From Helianthus annuus (Eukaryota; Streptophyta; Magnoliopsida; Asterales; Asteraceae): 64,000 nt of DNA. Below are positions 48,955 to 61,700 of the stretch, one piece after another (positions within the stretch are counted from its first letter, which is position 1; every line of letters starts with the position of its first letter). Made by a program: the position numbers and the translations under genes. The DNA is taken from NCBI RefSeq assembly GCF_002127325.2, contig NC_035448.2, positions 85,323,587-85,387,586 of the forward strand, read 5' to 3'. A model generated the notes under the pieces. The model worked only from the letters and a program-made list of their open reading frames with translations, made no database searches and had not been told where the DNA came from.

Positions 48955-51151
48955 TCAGAGGGCATCATCCAAGCTTGACTCGATGACCTTCATGTAGTTG
49001 ACCGGATCTTCGTCTTCCACTCTTTTTCCAACCCCAAACTTTGCTGCCTTTTCCCCAAACTTCAATGTTAGTGTTCCGTCATTCATGTGTACCACTGCTT
49101 GTGCTGTGGCTAGAAATGGCCTCCCTAGGATGAGAGAGACTTCAGTGTCTTCTTCCATGTCTAGTATGACAAAGTCGGCCGGGAATACGGAATTTCCGAC
49201 TTTGACCAATAGATTTTCAGCGACACCTCGGGGATATTTGACGGATCGGTCGGCAAGTTGTATGCTCATCTTTGTAGGGCTCGTTTTTCCTAGGCCGAGT
49301 TGTTTGAACATTGAAGCGATCATGAGGTTTATGCTAGCCCCAAGATCGGCTAGAGCATTGCGAATGGGGGACTCCCCAGTTGAGCAAGGAATTGTGAAGC
49401 TTCCAGGATCAATCTTCTTTTGTGGGAGTTTGTTGACTAGTAAGGCGGAGCATTCTTCGCCGAAGTTAACTAATTGCAATGATTCAATTTTCCTTTTATG
49501 AGTGAGGAAGTCCCTCATAAATTTTGAATATTTAGGCATTTGGGTTAGGACTTCGATAAATGGAACATTAACATGCAATTGTTTTAATAAATCTTTGAAT
49601 TTTGCGAATTGCTCATCGGTCTTTTGACGAATTAACCGACCGGGGTATGGAACCGGAGGAGCCTTGGTAGGCTCTTGAATTGGAGGAGAAGCCTTCTCTT
49701 GTTGGGGCGGTGTTGTGCTTCCCTCGGTTGGAGGTGGTGGAGCCTCTTCGGAACCCACGGTACGATTTCTCAATGTTATGAGATGGACTTGTGCTTTCGG
49801 GTTGGTTTTGGTATTACTTGGTAACGCGCCTTGTGGTCTCTCGGAGAAATTTTGAGCTAATTGATTTATTTGTTTTTCAATCTTTTTGTATACTAGCTTG
49901 TTGATTTCTAAAATTCGATTCCAATTGTTGAAATCGATCCGAGTTTTTCTTTTCAGTATCGGAGATGAGGCGAGATACAGTATCTTCAAGCCTTTCTCGT
50001 CCACCTTGTTGTTGAGAGAAATTTTGTGACTCGTTTCTTGGTTGTTGAAAGTTTGTTCGTTGGTTTAGGTTTTGTTGGTTACTACTATTGCCGGGTTCTC
50101 TCCAACCAAGGTTAGGGTGGTTACGCCATCCTTGGTTGTAGGTACCCGTTGGAGGACCCGACGGCCTAGGTCTGTTATCAATGTAGTTTACCGACTCTGG
50201 TTGATCATTTGTTTCTTTCATACAACTCCAATTTTCATGTGGCCCACCACACCCTTCCCAAGCCATAACCGAGACCGTTTTTGTCATTTCTAACTTTTTG
50301 ATTTTTGAAGAAAGGGCCTCGATTTGGGCTTGTAAAGAAGTGCTTTCATCAACCTTATGGGCGCCCGGGGCAATAGATTTATTGCCTCGGGGAGTGTGCC
50401 ACTGAAAATTGGTTTGAGCAATTTCCTCAATTTGATTGTATATTTCATGTGGGCGGCGATTACCTAAAAGTCCCCCGGAGCTAGAGTCAACTGTTTGTCT
50501 TGTGTGTGGCAACAACCCATTGTAGAAAGTGGATACTTGTTGCCATACCGCAAGACCGTGATGAGGACACTTTCACAATAGCTCCTTGAACCTTTCCCAA
50601 GTTTCATATAAGGATTCCCCATCCTCTTGTGAATATGTATTAATTTCAGTCATTAATTTAGCCGTTTTAGCGAGAGGGAAATACTTATATAGAAACTTTT
50701 GGGCTAGTTCATACCAGGTGTTTACCGAGCCAACTGGGAGGGCGTTGAGCCAAGCCTTTGCTCGGTCCTTTAGTGAAAATGGAAACATCCAAAGGCGGAT
50801 GGCGTCGTTTGATGCTCCATTGATCCGGAAGGTCCCACATATTTCTTAGAAATTAGTAATATGTAGATGGGGATACTCGTCCGCAAGCCCATGGAAGGTT
50901 GCGGAGTTTTGAAGCATTTGTATCAAATGTGGCCGAAGTTCGAACTTGTTAGCTTCGACATTCGGTGCATTGATAGCGGCGCCAAGATTACCCACGGTGG
51001 GTCGTAGGTAATCCATGAGGGTACGTTGGTCCGCCATTGGAAGTGGGTCCCCCAAAACTTTCTCTTGGTTTTTAGCTTTAAGTCTTTTTCTGAGAAAGCG
51101 TCCGGGTTCTTCTAGAGGTTCTTTTATGTCTCTACTAGAACCGGAGCTCAT
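48955..51151 (-). pseudogene. gag-pro: H gag-protease polyprotein, two stops and a frameshift
   Basis: The start is ATG 51151 (MSSGSSRDIKEPLEEPGRF). Gag shows the Athila/Tat pattern (LKDRAKAWLNALPVGSVNTW, HPNLGWREPGN) with stops near 50846 and 50573. One extra base in an A-run at 49883-49887 shifts frame. Protease follows with ALADLGASINLM, ILDMEED and LILGRPFLATA, and ends with a normal stop at 48955. Gag forms the particle and protease cleaves it; the missing enzymes would have to come from another element. Confidence 0.85.
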
Positions 51152-51531
51152 ACACTACGTAGGAAGTTCAGATGTGGCGCCTGGGTTCCAAGTCCTGCAA
51201 TAAAAACAGAAAACAATGTTGGTCAGAAGGTTTACCACGGCCCCGTGCTCAGTGAGCACGACCCGTGGTCAGAGATACAGTGATTTTTTTCCAGATCCCT
51301 GTTACTGGAGAGTTGGACACGGCCCCGTGTTGCACCGACACGGCCCCGTGCTCAACTCTCTGTAACTCGGAAAATAAAAACTGTCAGTGACAATGCTGGG
51401 CACGACCCGTGTCCGACCAGGCACGGCCCGTGCTGAAGCTCTGCAGATGCTGAAAAATTAAGAAAATCCTAAAAATAAAAATAAAAAAAATGATTAGGCC
51501 GCTGATCCTAACTTTCTTAAAATCCTTGTGT
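51152..51531 (-). other. 5' leader of H
   Basis: Non-coding leader between primer site and gag. It holds three pairs of CACGGCCCCGTG-type palindromes at about 51238-51432. No gene is seen. Confidence 0.7.
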
Positions 51532-51548
51532 CCCCGGCAACGGCGCCA
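51532..51548 (-). promoter_or_regulatory. Primer-binding site of H (tRNA-Asp type)
   Basis: The plus strand reads CCCCGGCAACGGCGCCA, identical as I recall it to the 3' end of plant tRNA-Asp(GUC). It is six bases from the 5' LTR at 51555. Confidence 0.85.
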
Positions 51549-51554
51549 AAAACT

Positions 51555-53298
51555 TGATGCGTGTGAAGTGTAGTATATTTTAGGTGCATATTTTAAGCCC
51601 TTTTTACACTTTTTAGCCAAGTTTTAAATTTATAAACACGATATTCACTAACACTAAACACACATATGGGCAAGTGCACCCATCATGGACGTAATATAGT
51701 GTTGGTAAGATACCGAGGTCGTCCAAGGACACAAGAGCTTTTAGTACCGGTTTATCCTTAACGTCTAATCAAATCAAAAAGTAGAAAAAGATTTTTAAAC
51801 TAGAAAAATAAAACTAACTAAAATGCTGAAAAGTAAAATAAAAGTAAAAATAGATAGACAAGATAAATCACTTGGATCCGACTCGTTTGTAGTGTAACCT
51901 TTGATTATTTTCGCACTTTTGCACTTGTTTAAGAGATTATCTTAGTTATTGTAGTAGGCCCCTCTTTTGAAGGCGACGTTACCCTCAACCCAGTAGTTTG
52001 AGTCAGCAAGGATACAATCCTAAAGGGTCGGATTATTGAAAGATAATTAATTAAGTTTTTAATGCATAATGTGGTAGGCCCCTCTTTTGAAGGCGACGTT
52101 ACCCTCAGCTAAGTAGTCCGAGTCAGCAAGGATGCAGTCCTAAGTAGCCGGGTTAAAGTTTTAATAGTAGTTTAACTTATGAGGGGGTCAAAGAGTTTTG
52201 ACCCCCGCCATCCAATACCGTTGGGCATTGAAGGAGGTCCTACTAAATTTGACCTAGGTCCTTTGCAGGATCTATACACTGAACAATGGCAAGACTCTTA
52301 CCAAACCATTCCCTTAACCCCCGACCAGGTAGCCAACATACCTCCATATAGACCGTGGAGATATGAATGGTGAAAATCTATTATTTTATATAGACAGTAA
52401 AATAATGCCAAGACACCACGGACAAACGATAAGTAAGAATTACCTTCAACATAAGAAACTAGTTATTAAAGTCATTAATACATAACCAATTAAAAAGTGC
52501 AAAAGATTAAAAATAAAAAGTATTACACTAAACACTTGTCTTCACCAAGTGATGTAAGAGACTTAGGCAAACATGGCCTTTGATTGTCAAGAACTCTTAC
52601 GATCAATCTTGGATCCCGAGACGACTCACACACTCTATGATGGACAATGGATGATGGTGGTGGATGATGGTGTTGTGATGGTGGTGGGTGGTGGGTGAAG
52701 TTTGAGAGAGGTGGTGTGCCAAGGGATGAGTTGCAAGAGCTCCTAGCACTCCTATTTATAGGCTGAATAGAAGCTTGGGCACGGCCCCGTGTCCATCCTC
52801 TTCTCTTTCTTCATTAAATGCAGTTTGTCTACATTAGTTGACCACGCCCCCGTGTCCGCTGAGCACGACCCCGTGTGCAGAAGCATATCTGTACTATCAA
52901 GATTTGCCTGGATTCCGCGAATCTTATAGTTGACCACGGCCCCGTGTCCACTGAGCACGGCCCCATGGTGGGCGATGGAAGCTTCTACTACTTTGTCTTT
53001 TCTGCTGACACTTGGGCACGCCCCCGTGCTCATTGAGCACGGGGCGTGTTCAGCCTTCTGTTCTCTTGTTTTGCTTGGGAAGATGCTGTCGGGAGGCCGG
53101 GCATGCCACGTTTGTTCCTTTTCTTGTATTTATGTTAGATTTAGCTGCCTTTTTGGCTTCTTTTGTTTATTTGAGCTCATTTAATCCTGAAAATACAAAA
53201 GGAAGACAAAAGCATACTTTTTCCAACATTAGTACTAAAAAAGGGTTAGTTTTATGCCACAATTGATGTAATTTATATGTTGCATTTTGTGCTCATCG
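51555..53298 (-). repeat. Element H 5' LTR
   Basis: 1744 bp, starting TGATGCGTGTG. The terminal CA is changed to CG at 53297-53298. Palindrome copies lie at about 52781, 52843, 52863, 52935, 52955, 53016 and 53037. The TSD GAACC follows. Confidence 0.9.
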
Positions 53299-55748
53299 GA
53301 ACCCAAATTCGTCCCATAAAATACAAGGTTCCTTCCTCATTGGGTACCAACCTTTTCTCCATCCCACGGAGATATTCGGCCTTTAAGTTCTCTTTCTTGA
53401 GAGCTTCTCTTTGGGCAGCACGAATGCGCAACGAGAGATCTGTCTGAACAATCATCTCTAAAGCCCTAACGCTTATGGGCTTAATCCTTGCTTTTCGACT
53501 CAGGGCGTCTGCCACCACATTCGCCTTTCCTGGATGATATTTGATTTCGCAATCATAATCATTTAACAACTCTACCCAATTCCGTTGTCTCATGTTAAGG
53601 TCTTTCTGGTCGAATATGTGCTGAAGGCTCTTGTGATCTATAAATATAGTACACCGGGTACCATACAGATAATGTCGCCAAATCTTCAAAGCAAACACCA
53701 CTGTGCCTAACTCCAAATCGTGTGTGGTGTAGTTCTTCTCATGAACCTTTAATTGGCGCGAAGCGTAAGCGATAACCTTTTGTCGCTGCATTAGCACATA
53801 GCCCAATCCCTTAAGCGAGGCGTCACAGTATACCACGAAGTCGTCGGTGCCTTCGGGTAGGGATAAAATAGGTGCATCGCAAAGCTTATTCTTAAGCAGC
53901 TGAAAGGCTTCTTCTTGTTTATCTCCCCATTCATATTTCTTATCCTTCTGAGTAAGGGAGGTCAGCGGTTGAACGATTTTGGAATAATCCTCAATGAATT
54001 TGCGATAGTACCCTGCTAAACCCAAAAACTGTTGGATTTCGGTTGGCGTCTTTGGAGTTTCCCAATTCTTAATCGCTTCGATCTTGGTGGGATCCACATG
54101 AATTCCATCCTCGTTTACCACGTGACCGAGGAACTGCACTTCACGTAACCAAAACTCGCACTTCGAGAACTTAGCATACAGTTTCTCCTTCTTTAGCAAC
54201 TCTAAGATGGCTCTAAGGTGTTGCTCATGCTCTCCCTTTGTCCGTGAATAGATCAAAATATCATCGATAAATACAATCACGAATTTATCGAGATATGGCT
54301 TGCAAACCCAATTCATCAAATTCATAAACACTGCTGGTGCATTCGTCAACCCAAACGACATCACTAGAAACTTGTAATGTCCATATCGAGTTCTAAAGGC
54401 TGTCTTTGGTATACTCTCTTCTTGAATTCGCAGCTGGTGATAAACTGATCGAAGATCGATCTTGGAGTAGTAACTCGAACCCTGAAGTTGATCGAATAAA
54501 TCATCAATCCTCGGCAAAGGATACCGATTCTTGATGGTTAACTTGTTCAACTCTCGGTAGTCGATGCACATGCGAAAACTACCGTCCTTCTTCTTGACAA
54601 ACAGAACTGGAGCTCCCCAAGGCGAGAAGCTTGCTCTAATGAATCCCTTGTCCAGAAGCTCCTGAAGCTGCGTCGACAACTCTTGCATTTCTGAAGGCGC
54701 AAGTCGATAAGGTGCCTTGGCTACAGGCGCGACACCTGGAACCAAGTCAATATGGAACTCGACTTGTCGTTGGGGCGGTAATCCTGGCAAGTCTTCGGGG
54801 AAGACTTCAGGATATTCCCTCACCACAGGGATATCTTCGAGCTTCGGTTCTTCGGCCTCTTTGTCGACAACGTGAGCCAAGAAGGCAACACATCCTTTAC
54901 GCAAAAACTTTCGGGCCTTCAAACAACTGATAATCCGTAGAGGCTTATCCTGCTTCTCTCCATGAATCACTATCGTCTCTTCATTCGCCAACGGGATACG
55001 GATAATCTTCTCATGACATACAATCTCAGCTCGATTGCTCGACAGCCAATCCATTCCAACCACTACGTCGAAGCTTCCCAACTCAACTGGCAGGAGATCA
55101 AGCGAAAACTCATGCTCTCCAAGCTCTATCACACAACCTCTAATCACCTCACTAGCTTCTACTAGCTTCCTATTAGCTAGTTCTATCGAGTACGGGATAT
55201 CTAACTTACTGGCAACTAACCCAAGTATATTCTTAAACTCTAGAGATACGAAGCTATAATCGGCACCAGTATCAAATAGCACAGATTCAAAATGTTGATT
55301 GATAGGGAACGTACCAGTGACTACGTTCGGATCCTGACGAGCTTCCCTAGCTCCAATGTTGAAAACTCTTCCCTGAGCTTGATTATTCTTTGGGCAATCC
55401 CGCTTGAAGTGCTCTACATCACCGCAGCTAAAGCAACCTTGGCCGCAACCATTCCCATTTTCGCCTTGATTGTTGTTATTATTCCCTCCGCGGTTTCCAT
55501 TTCCCGCCTGATTCCCGTTTCCATTCCAGTTTCCATTACTTCCCTGATTATTTCTATTCCCATAACCGTTTCCACCACGGTTACCATTGCCACTGCCATT
55601 TCCATTTCCTCTCTGATCGCCATTCCCACGACCATTAACAACCCAGCACATTTCCTTCGAGTGACCGTTCTTTCCACAGGTTTCACATTTCCTAAACCTA
55701 CACTGGCCGGCATGATGAAACTGACATACATCACACTTGCAGCACCAG
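53299..55748 (-). pseudogene. pol: F gag knuckles, protease, reverse transcriptase and RNase H
   Basis: One long frame runs from the knuckle region ([14 protein letters not shown], then a Gly/Asn-rich repeat stretch, then [14 protein letters not shown]) through protease FDTGAD and reverse transcriptase (FIDDILIYS) to RNase H ([20 protein letters not shown]). It is open to the H insertion point. Some conserved residues are changed: LRSVYHQ for LRSGYHQ, MSFGLT for MPFGLT, FMNLMNW for FMDLMNR, IDH for TDH in RNase H. The enzyme was probably inactive already. Confidence 0.87.
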
Positions 55749-56665
55749 TCCTGACCTCGACTGGTGGGTTAGCATCTCTACGCTTGTTAGTACCGCTGTT
55801 GTTTCCTTGGGTACCCTTCTTGAAATTTGAGAACTTCCTTTTGTTCTCTCCAGATCACTCGACATGAGTCTCTTTCTTCTTTCCCTCAGAAATCGGAAAC
55901 TTGCCCAATCTAATGGCTTCCTCTGTTAGTGCCACGCTCAGGTCAATGGCTTCAGTGATCGTTGGAGGCTTGGAAGCAGTTACCATGCTCAGAATTTGGG
56001 GTGCCAATCCCCAAATGAAACGTTCAATTCGCTTGAATTATGGTTCCACCATGTAGGGGACAACACGAGATAAATCATGGAATCTCTGCACGTACTCAGC
56101 TATCTTAGGACCATCCATTTTCAGATTCCAAAACTCGGTTTCCAACTTCTGAATTTCTGTCCTTGAATAGTACTTCTTACGCATTAGCTCTTTCAACTCG
56201 TCCCATGTCAACGCATATGTTGTAGCTTCACCTAGAGTCTGAACCTGAAGGTTCCACCACGACAGGGCTCCATCTACGAATAGTCCAGAAATGTAAGTGA
56301 CTTGATGCTCTGACACACACTTACTCATCCGCAGCACAGAATCCGTCTTCTCAGCCCATCTTACAAACGCTACGGCACCTCCAGTATCGTAAAAGTTCAC
56401 AGGCTTGCAGTCCAGGAACTGATTGTAAGTACAGCCTGTACAAGCAACATCATTCACAGTAAGCATTAGCAAACGCACATGGAAATGTCCAAACGTATTG
56501 TAATGTGTCTTAGGTGACTTAACCATTACCGTGAGGTGGGTTATTCCCTGAGGTACCTCCGCTGTGTTCGGAGCGTAGGGCCTTATGTTGTGCGATTGCC
56601 TGTGAAATTCGTTCTTGGAATTCTGCCTCTGTTGTGGGCAACTGAGTGTTCCTTCGAGGAGGCAT
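55749..56665 (-). pseudogene. gag: F gag with putative intron, stops and frameshift
   Basis: Exon 1 starts at ATG 56665 (MPPRRNTQLPTTEAEFQERI) and ends at 56530. After the intron, Gag continues GCTYNQFLDCKPVNFYDTGG with conserved LSWWNLQVQTLGEA and YVQRFHDLSRVVPYMVEP. Stops lie at about 56038 and 55862, and a frameshift at about 55745 separates it from the knuckle region. It is the nearest relative of Gag from B within the window. Confidence 0.8.
56436..56529 (-). other. Putative 94-bp spliceosomal intron in gag of F
   Basis: Donor CCTCACG|GTAATGG and acceptor TTGCTTGTACAG|GCTGTAC. Removal joins NNPPH-G-CTYNQFLDCKP in frame, phase 1, the same place relative to the conserved Gag sequence as in B, and nearly the same length. 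Confidence 0.65.
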
Positions 56666-57012
56666 CTTCTAAGAAGAAGATTGTATAGGTCAGGTCTTAT
56701 TCGTATAATAAATAGTACGTATATTTAATAGTGTATATCTTAGCAAGCAAGCATATAGCATCACAATCATAGCACAAACATGTAAATCAACAACGTATTT
56801 AATGAGAACATGACGATTGAGCTTTCATTAATCATCGACCACAAGTATTGTTACATGTTTTACAAAAGTATCATATCAAAAGGAACACAGCGTCACACTA
56901 CCCTTGTCCAACAAGTCTATCAGTCTACAAAAGTCATACAATCAAAAGGTGGTCTCCAAAAGGCTTCACAAGCTCAGCTCAATAGTGGTGCTCTCATCAA
57001 AAGTAATGCAAC

Positions 57013-58400
57013 CTACATAAAACCAAAAACCAAATATGCTGATGGTGGTGGAGGAGGAGGTGTAGGAAAGAAAAGCAAGCTGCACACATGCGCAAGCTCC
57101 TCCTCAAGCTCATAGACATGACGCAACAGATAACTGATTTGCTGCTCGACAGTAAGAAATCGAGCATCAAACTCTGGAAAAGGAGTAAGAGGTGCAGGGG
57201 GAACAAAAGCAGGCTGACAAGGACATGGTAAAGGACGCGGGGTCATCTCACGCTCCAAAATCCTACGACTCATAATCTCAAAATGAAGCTGAAGTGATAA
57301 GAGTAACTCATCACGTGTATAACCAACAAAATGAGAGGGATGGTAGGGATCCGAAATCGGCATGGTGTACGGTGGGAACCATCGGAATGGCTCATCAAGT
57401 GGCAAAGAAGTGAAAGGAGCAGAAGGTGCAGACTGAGGGATATGTGGAAAAGCTGTTGAAACATGCAGGTCATGACTAGGCTGCTGGCCTGAAGTACCTT
57501 CCCCTGGACGGGGTGCGGGTATGTTCTGCAAGAAAACGATAGATAAATCAACACGATGAACATCAGACTCCACAGGATGAAAAGGAGCAACATCAGCGGG
57601 TGCGGGTGCAGGTGGAGGAATAAGTGGCTCAACAACAGGAGGGTCAACGGGTGCAGGAACTGGATCAGGTATGAGGGGTGCAATGTCAGGTATGCCAAAA
57701 GGAATAGGGTCATGATCAGGTAAGGGCTCAGGATCAGCAGGTGCAACATCAGGCTGATTAGCAGGAACAAAATCTGGCTCAATACCAGGCTCGAGATCGT
57801 GTGGGGGAGATGGTGCAGCTGACATGGCCGTATCATCATCAGAATCGGTGGCATAGCGCCGTAATCTAACTGCCTGCAAGGTGGAAGACGTCACAGACTC
57901 AAAGGAATCTGAGACAGAGTGTAAACTAGTGTTAGAGGAAATCTCAATAACATGGATCTCAAGAAGTGGAATAGCAACAACGTCCTCATCTAGCTCTCCA
58001 TCACCATGGGCGTCATCAGGAGGACCATCACAAACAGATCAACATCATCATCAAACAGATCATCAAAAGGCCAATCCTCAGGAGGGATGACCACTAAAGG
58101 AACAGGAGCGAGGATCGGTGCCAGGATATGCTCACCATCAGGATGCCCGATGATAAGATGATCATGGACTGGAATGAGAACAACAAAAGGATCCTCGTCT
58201 GGAATACCACCAGCAAGCGGTAAGTCATCTCCAAAATCAGGCAACGCGAACGGCTGAAAGTCGTCCTTGTCGTCTAACAGCATATCTAGGTCGCTCTCAG
58301 TATCTGATTTAAAGATCTCTGGCTCTGGTGCGATCTCGTCATCAGACACAATAGCCATAGGGTCATCAGTATCGGACAATCCACTCTCTGATGAAGACAT
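57013..58400 (-). pseudogene. Extra ORF upstream of gag in F (about 460 codons, one frameshift)
   Basis: The ORF starts at ATG 58400 (MSSSESGLSDTDDPMAIVSD). The N-terminal third is very acidic (many Asp/Glu, repeated DD), the middle is rich in Pro, Ala and Val (PVPAPVDPPVVEPLIPPPAP), and the C terminus has a probable coiled coil (FLTVEQQISYLLRHVYELEE) before a Pro run. A single-base deletion at about 58028-58032 shifts frame; both halves otherwise read cleanly. It has the same orientation as gag and ends 350 bp before it. A, B, D, E and H lack it. I recall similar ORFs in Asteraceae elements but know no function. Confidence 0.75.
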
Positions 58401-58405
58401 AGTAT

Positions 58406-58559
58406 CTGTAACAGAACAATCATAACATGTGTACATATATTAACCACAATAATTTAATATACAATCTAAGACAATGTATCTTGAAATCATGTATCCTCAT
58501 GTATCCTCACAAATCCTTTCTATCCTTCCTAGTCTCCCAGACTAAACCACAAAAGTAAC
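58406..58559 (-). other. Candidate leader intron before the extra ORF of F
   Basis: A donor GCAAG|GTTACT (58559) and an acceptor TTCTGTTACAG|A (58406) end five bases before the ATG. This resembles the arrangement in A and E, but there is no second copy to compare. Confidence 0.3.
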
Positions 58560-58673
58560 CTTGCATTGTGTTTCGTGTCTTTCCATTTGTAAAAATGTGT
58601 GTTTCCCTGGATCTGGGCGTTTCGTGTATGCAATGAAAACATGTTGTAAAAATATTTTCGTGAGAGCCCTAAT

Positions 58674-58732
58674 GATTGTAGTCTAGACTTGAGAAGTAAT
58701 CCTAGTTCGCTATAATCGAAGCCCTGATACCA
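58674..58732 (-). promoter_or_regulatory. Primer-binding site and stem of F
   Basis: TGGTATCAGGGC (58732-58721) lies three bases from the LTR. Arms GATTATAG and CTACAATC (58717-58710, 58681-58674) pair at seven of eight positions; the mismatch looks like a later transition. Confidence 0.75.
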
Positions 58733-58735
58733 AAC

Positions 58736-61700
58736 TGTCACACCCTGACTTTTGCGGAAGCGTGATTATGTGTGACTTGCTTAATATCATTGCATTCAAC
58801 CATAACAAACATCTATATGATAAAACTAAAGATGATCATCCATTACTTAAGTTTAAAATATCACAAACATCATTGTCTTGAAATCCCAACACAGACTTTG
58901 AATCCATAATACAAACCATGCAAATAGTTTTAGAGTTCCATAAGGACTCGACAAAAGACTTTAAATAAAACCAGGCTTTGAAAGATGTGTCTTATATAGG
59001 ATGAGACACATTATCCAAACCCTTAGACTAAGGATGACATCTTTTATTCTCAACATCACTTGAAACTTCCAAACGCCCGCCAGATCCACATTTAATTCCC
59101 TGAAATACATGTAGTTTGAAAACATCAACAAAAGTTGAGCGAGTTCGTGTGTTTTGTAAGTGTGCACGAATAAACCTTTGTAAGTATGTATGTTTGTAAA
59201 CCCTGGTATGAAAGCAAACAAGGAAAACAGATCGATTAATGGTTTACAAGGCCATTAATATGTGTAACGTGATGCAAGAAGGCTCAAACCTAGCAGATTT
59301 TGCACCATGCTTCCGGCTGTAAGACATAGTCACCTCATGGGCCAAACCATGGTCCACATGGGAGGGGCTCGCTGCACCCAAATAGATCTATCACTCATGT
59401 CCCTCGGTCCTACTACGAGGATTAATGGTCTTAAGCGTTGTACCCACCACTCACATAATCTAGCAGTACCTTTCCTTAGCTAACCATACCGCATATAAAT
59501 GTTTGTAAACAGTTTGTAACATGTACTTCACCCCCGAAGTTATAAAACTGAAAACAGTTAAAAGAAAAGGGGGACATGAACTCACAGTTTTGCGTTCTTC
59601 GTAATCAACTGTAACTCAAAGCTCCTTCGGGTGTACACGGCTTCCTACAACGTACTATGATATATTAGACGAGCGGGTCGTGCCTTGACTTAGTATTACT
59701 TAGTGTCTTTGAGTTACGTTTCATTGTGTCCTTAATATTATTCCAAATTATATAATTATTTGTTAAAATAATAAATATTTTAACTTAAATTATATTCATT
59801 TCATTTTGGAATAATTGTTAAAATAATATATTTTAACTTGTTACCTTTATGTATTTATACATGTATATCCTTCCCAAGGATGGGTGTATTTGTATTCGTA
59901 TTCTTATACTTATATATTTTTGCCATGTATTGGTGTCGTATTCCGGTGTGTATTTATACGTACGAGAATACGTATCTTTATTGTGTTTATTAAGTATCCT
60001 TATACTTAATTTTTGTATTAATTTTTCTGGAATAATAACTTTAGTAGAAATACATCAATATATATTTCGAAAATATATATTTTAAGAAATATTACTTAGA
60101 AAAATTATTTACAATTTTTCCTTTGACAAAAATACTTATAAATCTCACACAAGTCTCAAAAATAATATATTCCCAAGTCTAATTTAGAAAATATATAAAT
60201 CCATTTTCCTTCCACAACTAATATATTTCAAGTTTATTTAAGAAAATACATTTTCTCTCAAAAATAATGTATTACATGTTTGTTTGAGAAAATATATATT
60301 TCTTCCAAAAATAATATATCTTCTAATAATTCCAAGAAAAATATATATTTTTATTCACCCAAAAATAATATATTTTCTTATAGTCGAAAATATGATATAT
60401 TTTGTAATAATTGTAAAAATCATATTTTTGTTCTCTTGGTGTCCAAAATATTATTTACCAAAAATATAGTTATGAATAAGTTTTCCGGAATATTTTTGTG
60501 AGTTATATTCCTCTGTTCGGTTTCACCAATATTTTGGGTATTCTTTGTATATTCATTCTCTTGGAATTTTGGTAATATTTTGGATTGTAATTTTTGGTAT
60601 TTTGATGAATTATATTATTTCAAGTCCTAAAATAATATAACTAATATACATAATGTACAAATAATCACACACATGGTGACATCTAAATATATATTTTCCT
60701 AAATACATATTTAGTCACTTTTATTTATAAAAACCAACCTCCAATATTTATAATTTTTGTAACAAAGTTTATGGCAAACTTTATGTGAAAATCCATGGTT
60801 TGAAATATACTTGTAAATATTTGTTTAAAAATATTTTTCTAAGTGTTTAATTTTTAGAAAAATTTTGCGATAGTTTCCCCTAAAAATGGAGGTTTCCATG
60901 CCTTCAAGGCATATCATTTTCTTTTGTAAATCAACACAATCAATCAACAATCAATCTACACTTACCAATTTTGCCAAAATCAAGCATAACTACTACTTCA
61001 TGAACTTGAAAATTTACAAAAATTTGTAGTAACTTACTAGTGTGTTTAGTAAGTCTTGTTACCCTTTAAAGTGTGGTTGTTTCTTTAAAAACATCATTGT
61101 TAAAAAAATAGTTCTTTACAACTTATAATCACATTTTCTAAAAATGCTTCTTCTTGGATTTTTCTTGTTACATATATGTTTCTACACTTGTCTTAACCTT
61201 TAAAAACATGGTTGATTTCTTTAAAAACCAAGATTAAGTAAACTTTGTATTTTTAACTTGGTTTCTTGAAAATATATTCTTGAAATCTTAGATTTACAAG
61301 GCTTGCATTTTACTTTGATCATCACTTAACAAGAAAACAATTTATTCTTTCAAGTTCATGACTTATGTGAGGATGATCTATTAATCTCTAACATTTTCAT
61401 CCTCTCATCTTGCTAGATTACGTTTTTAATCATCATCTAGCAAGATCATATGATGATCTACATCATTAACATAAACAATCAATCATCAAGTATCACAACA
61501 ACACTAAACAACATGATTTCTTCATGATTTTAAGCTTATGCTCATGTTTCATGTTCTTGTTTCTTAATGTTTTTTAATTTTAACATCATGTATCTTCTTT
61601 TAACCACTTAAACAAGATGTAAAATGAAGAGTTTAGTGTTCTTACTACTAGCTCAAGGCTAGGGATGATCAAGAGAAGAAAAGAACTGGATAAAAGCAAA

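Larger units (their letters stand above)
45410..53298 (-). mobile_element. Element H: Athila/Tat-type LTR element with gag-protease only
   Basis: LTRs are 45410-47095 and 51555-53298, with TSD GAACC at 45405-45409 and 53299-53303. The primer site matches tRNA-Asp rather than tRNA-Met, and the protease has the DLGASINLM form typical of Athila/Tat elements. After protease there is about 1.86 kb of non-coding DNA and no reverse transcriptase, RNase H or integrase. It lies inside the pol gene of F; removing it restores the GRIWV-LLFGGL reading frame. Confidence 0.9.

Noticed and set aside
51532..51548. tRNA gene suggested by the tRNA-Asp-like sequence
   Set aside because: Only the 3' end is present and no cloverleaf can be formed; it is a primer site.
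57270..57854. Leu/Ser-rich frame overlapping the extra ORF of F
   Set aside because: It is an alternative frame of the proline-rich ORF; the other frame has the clear domain layout and ATG.
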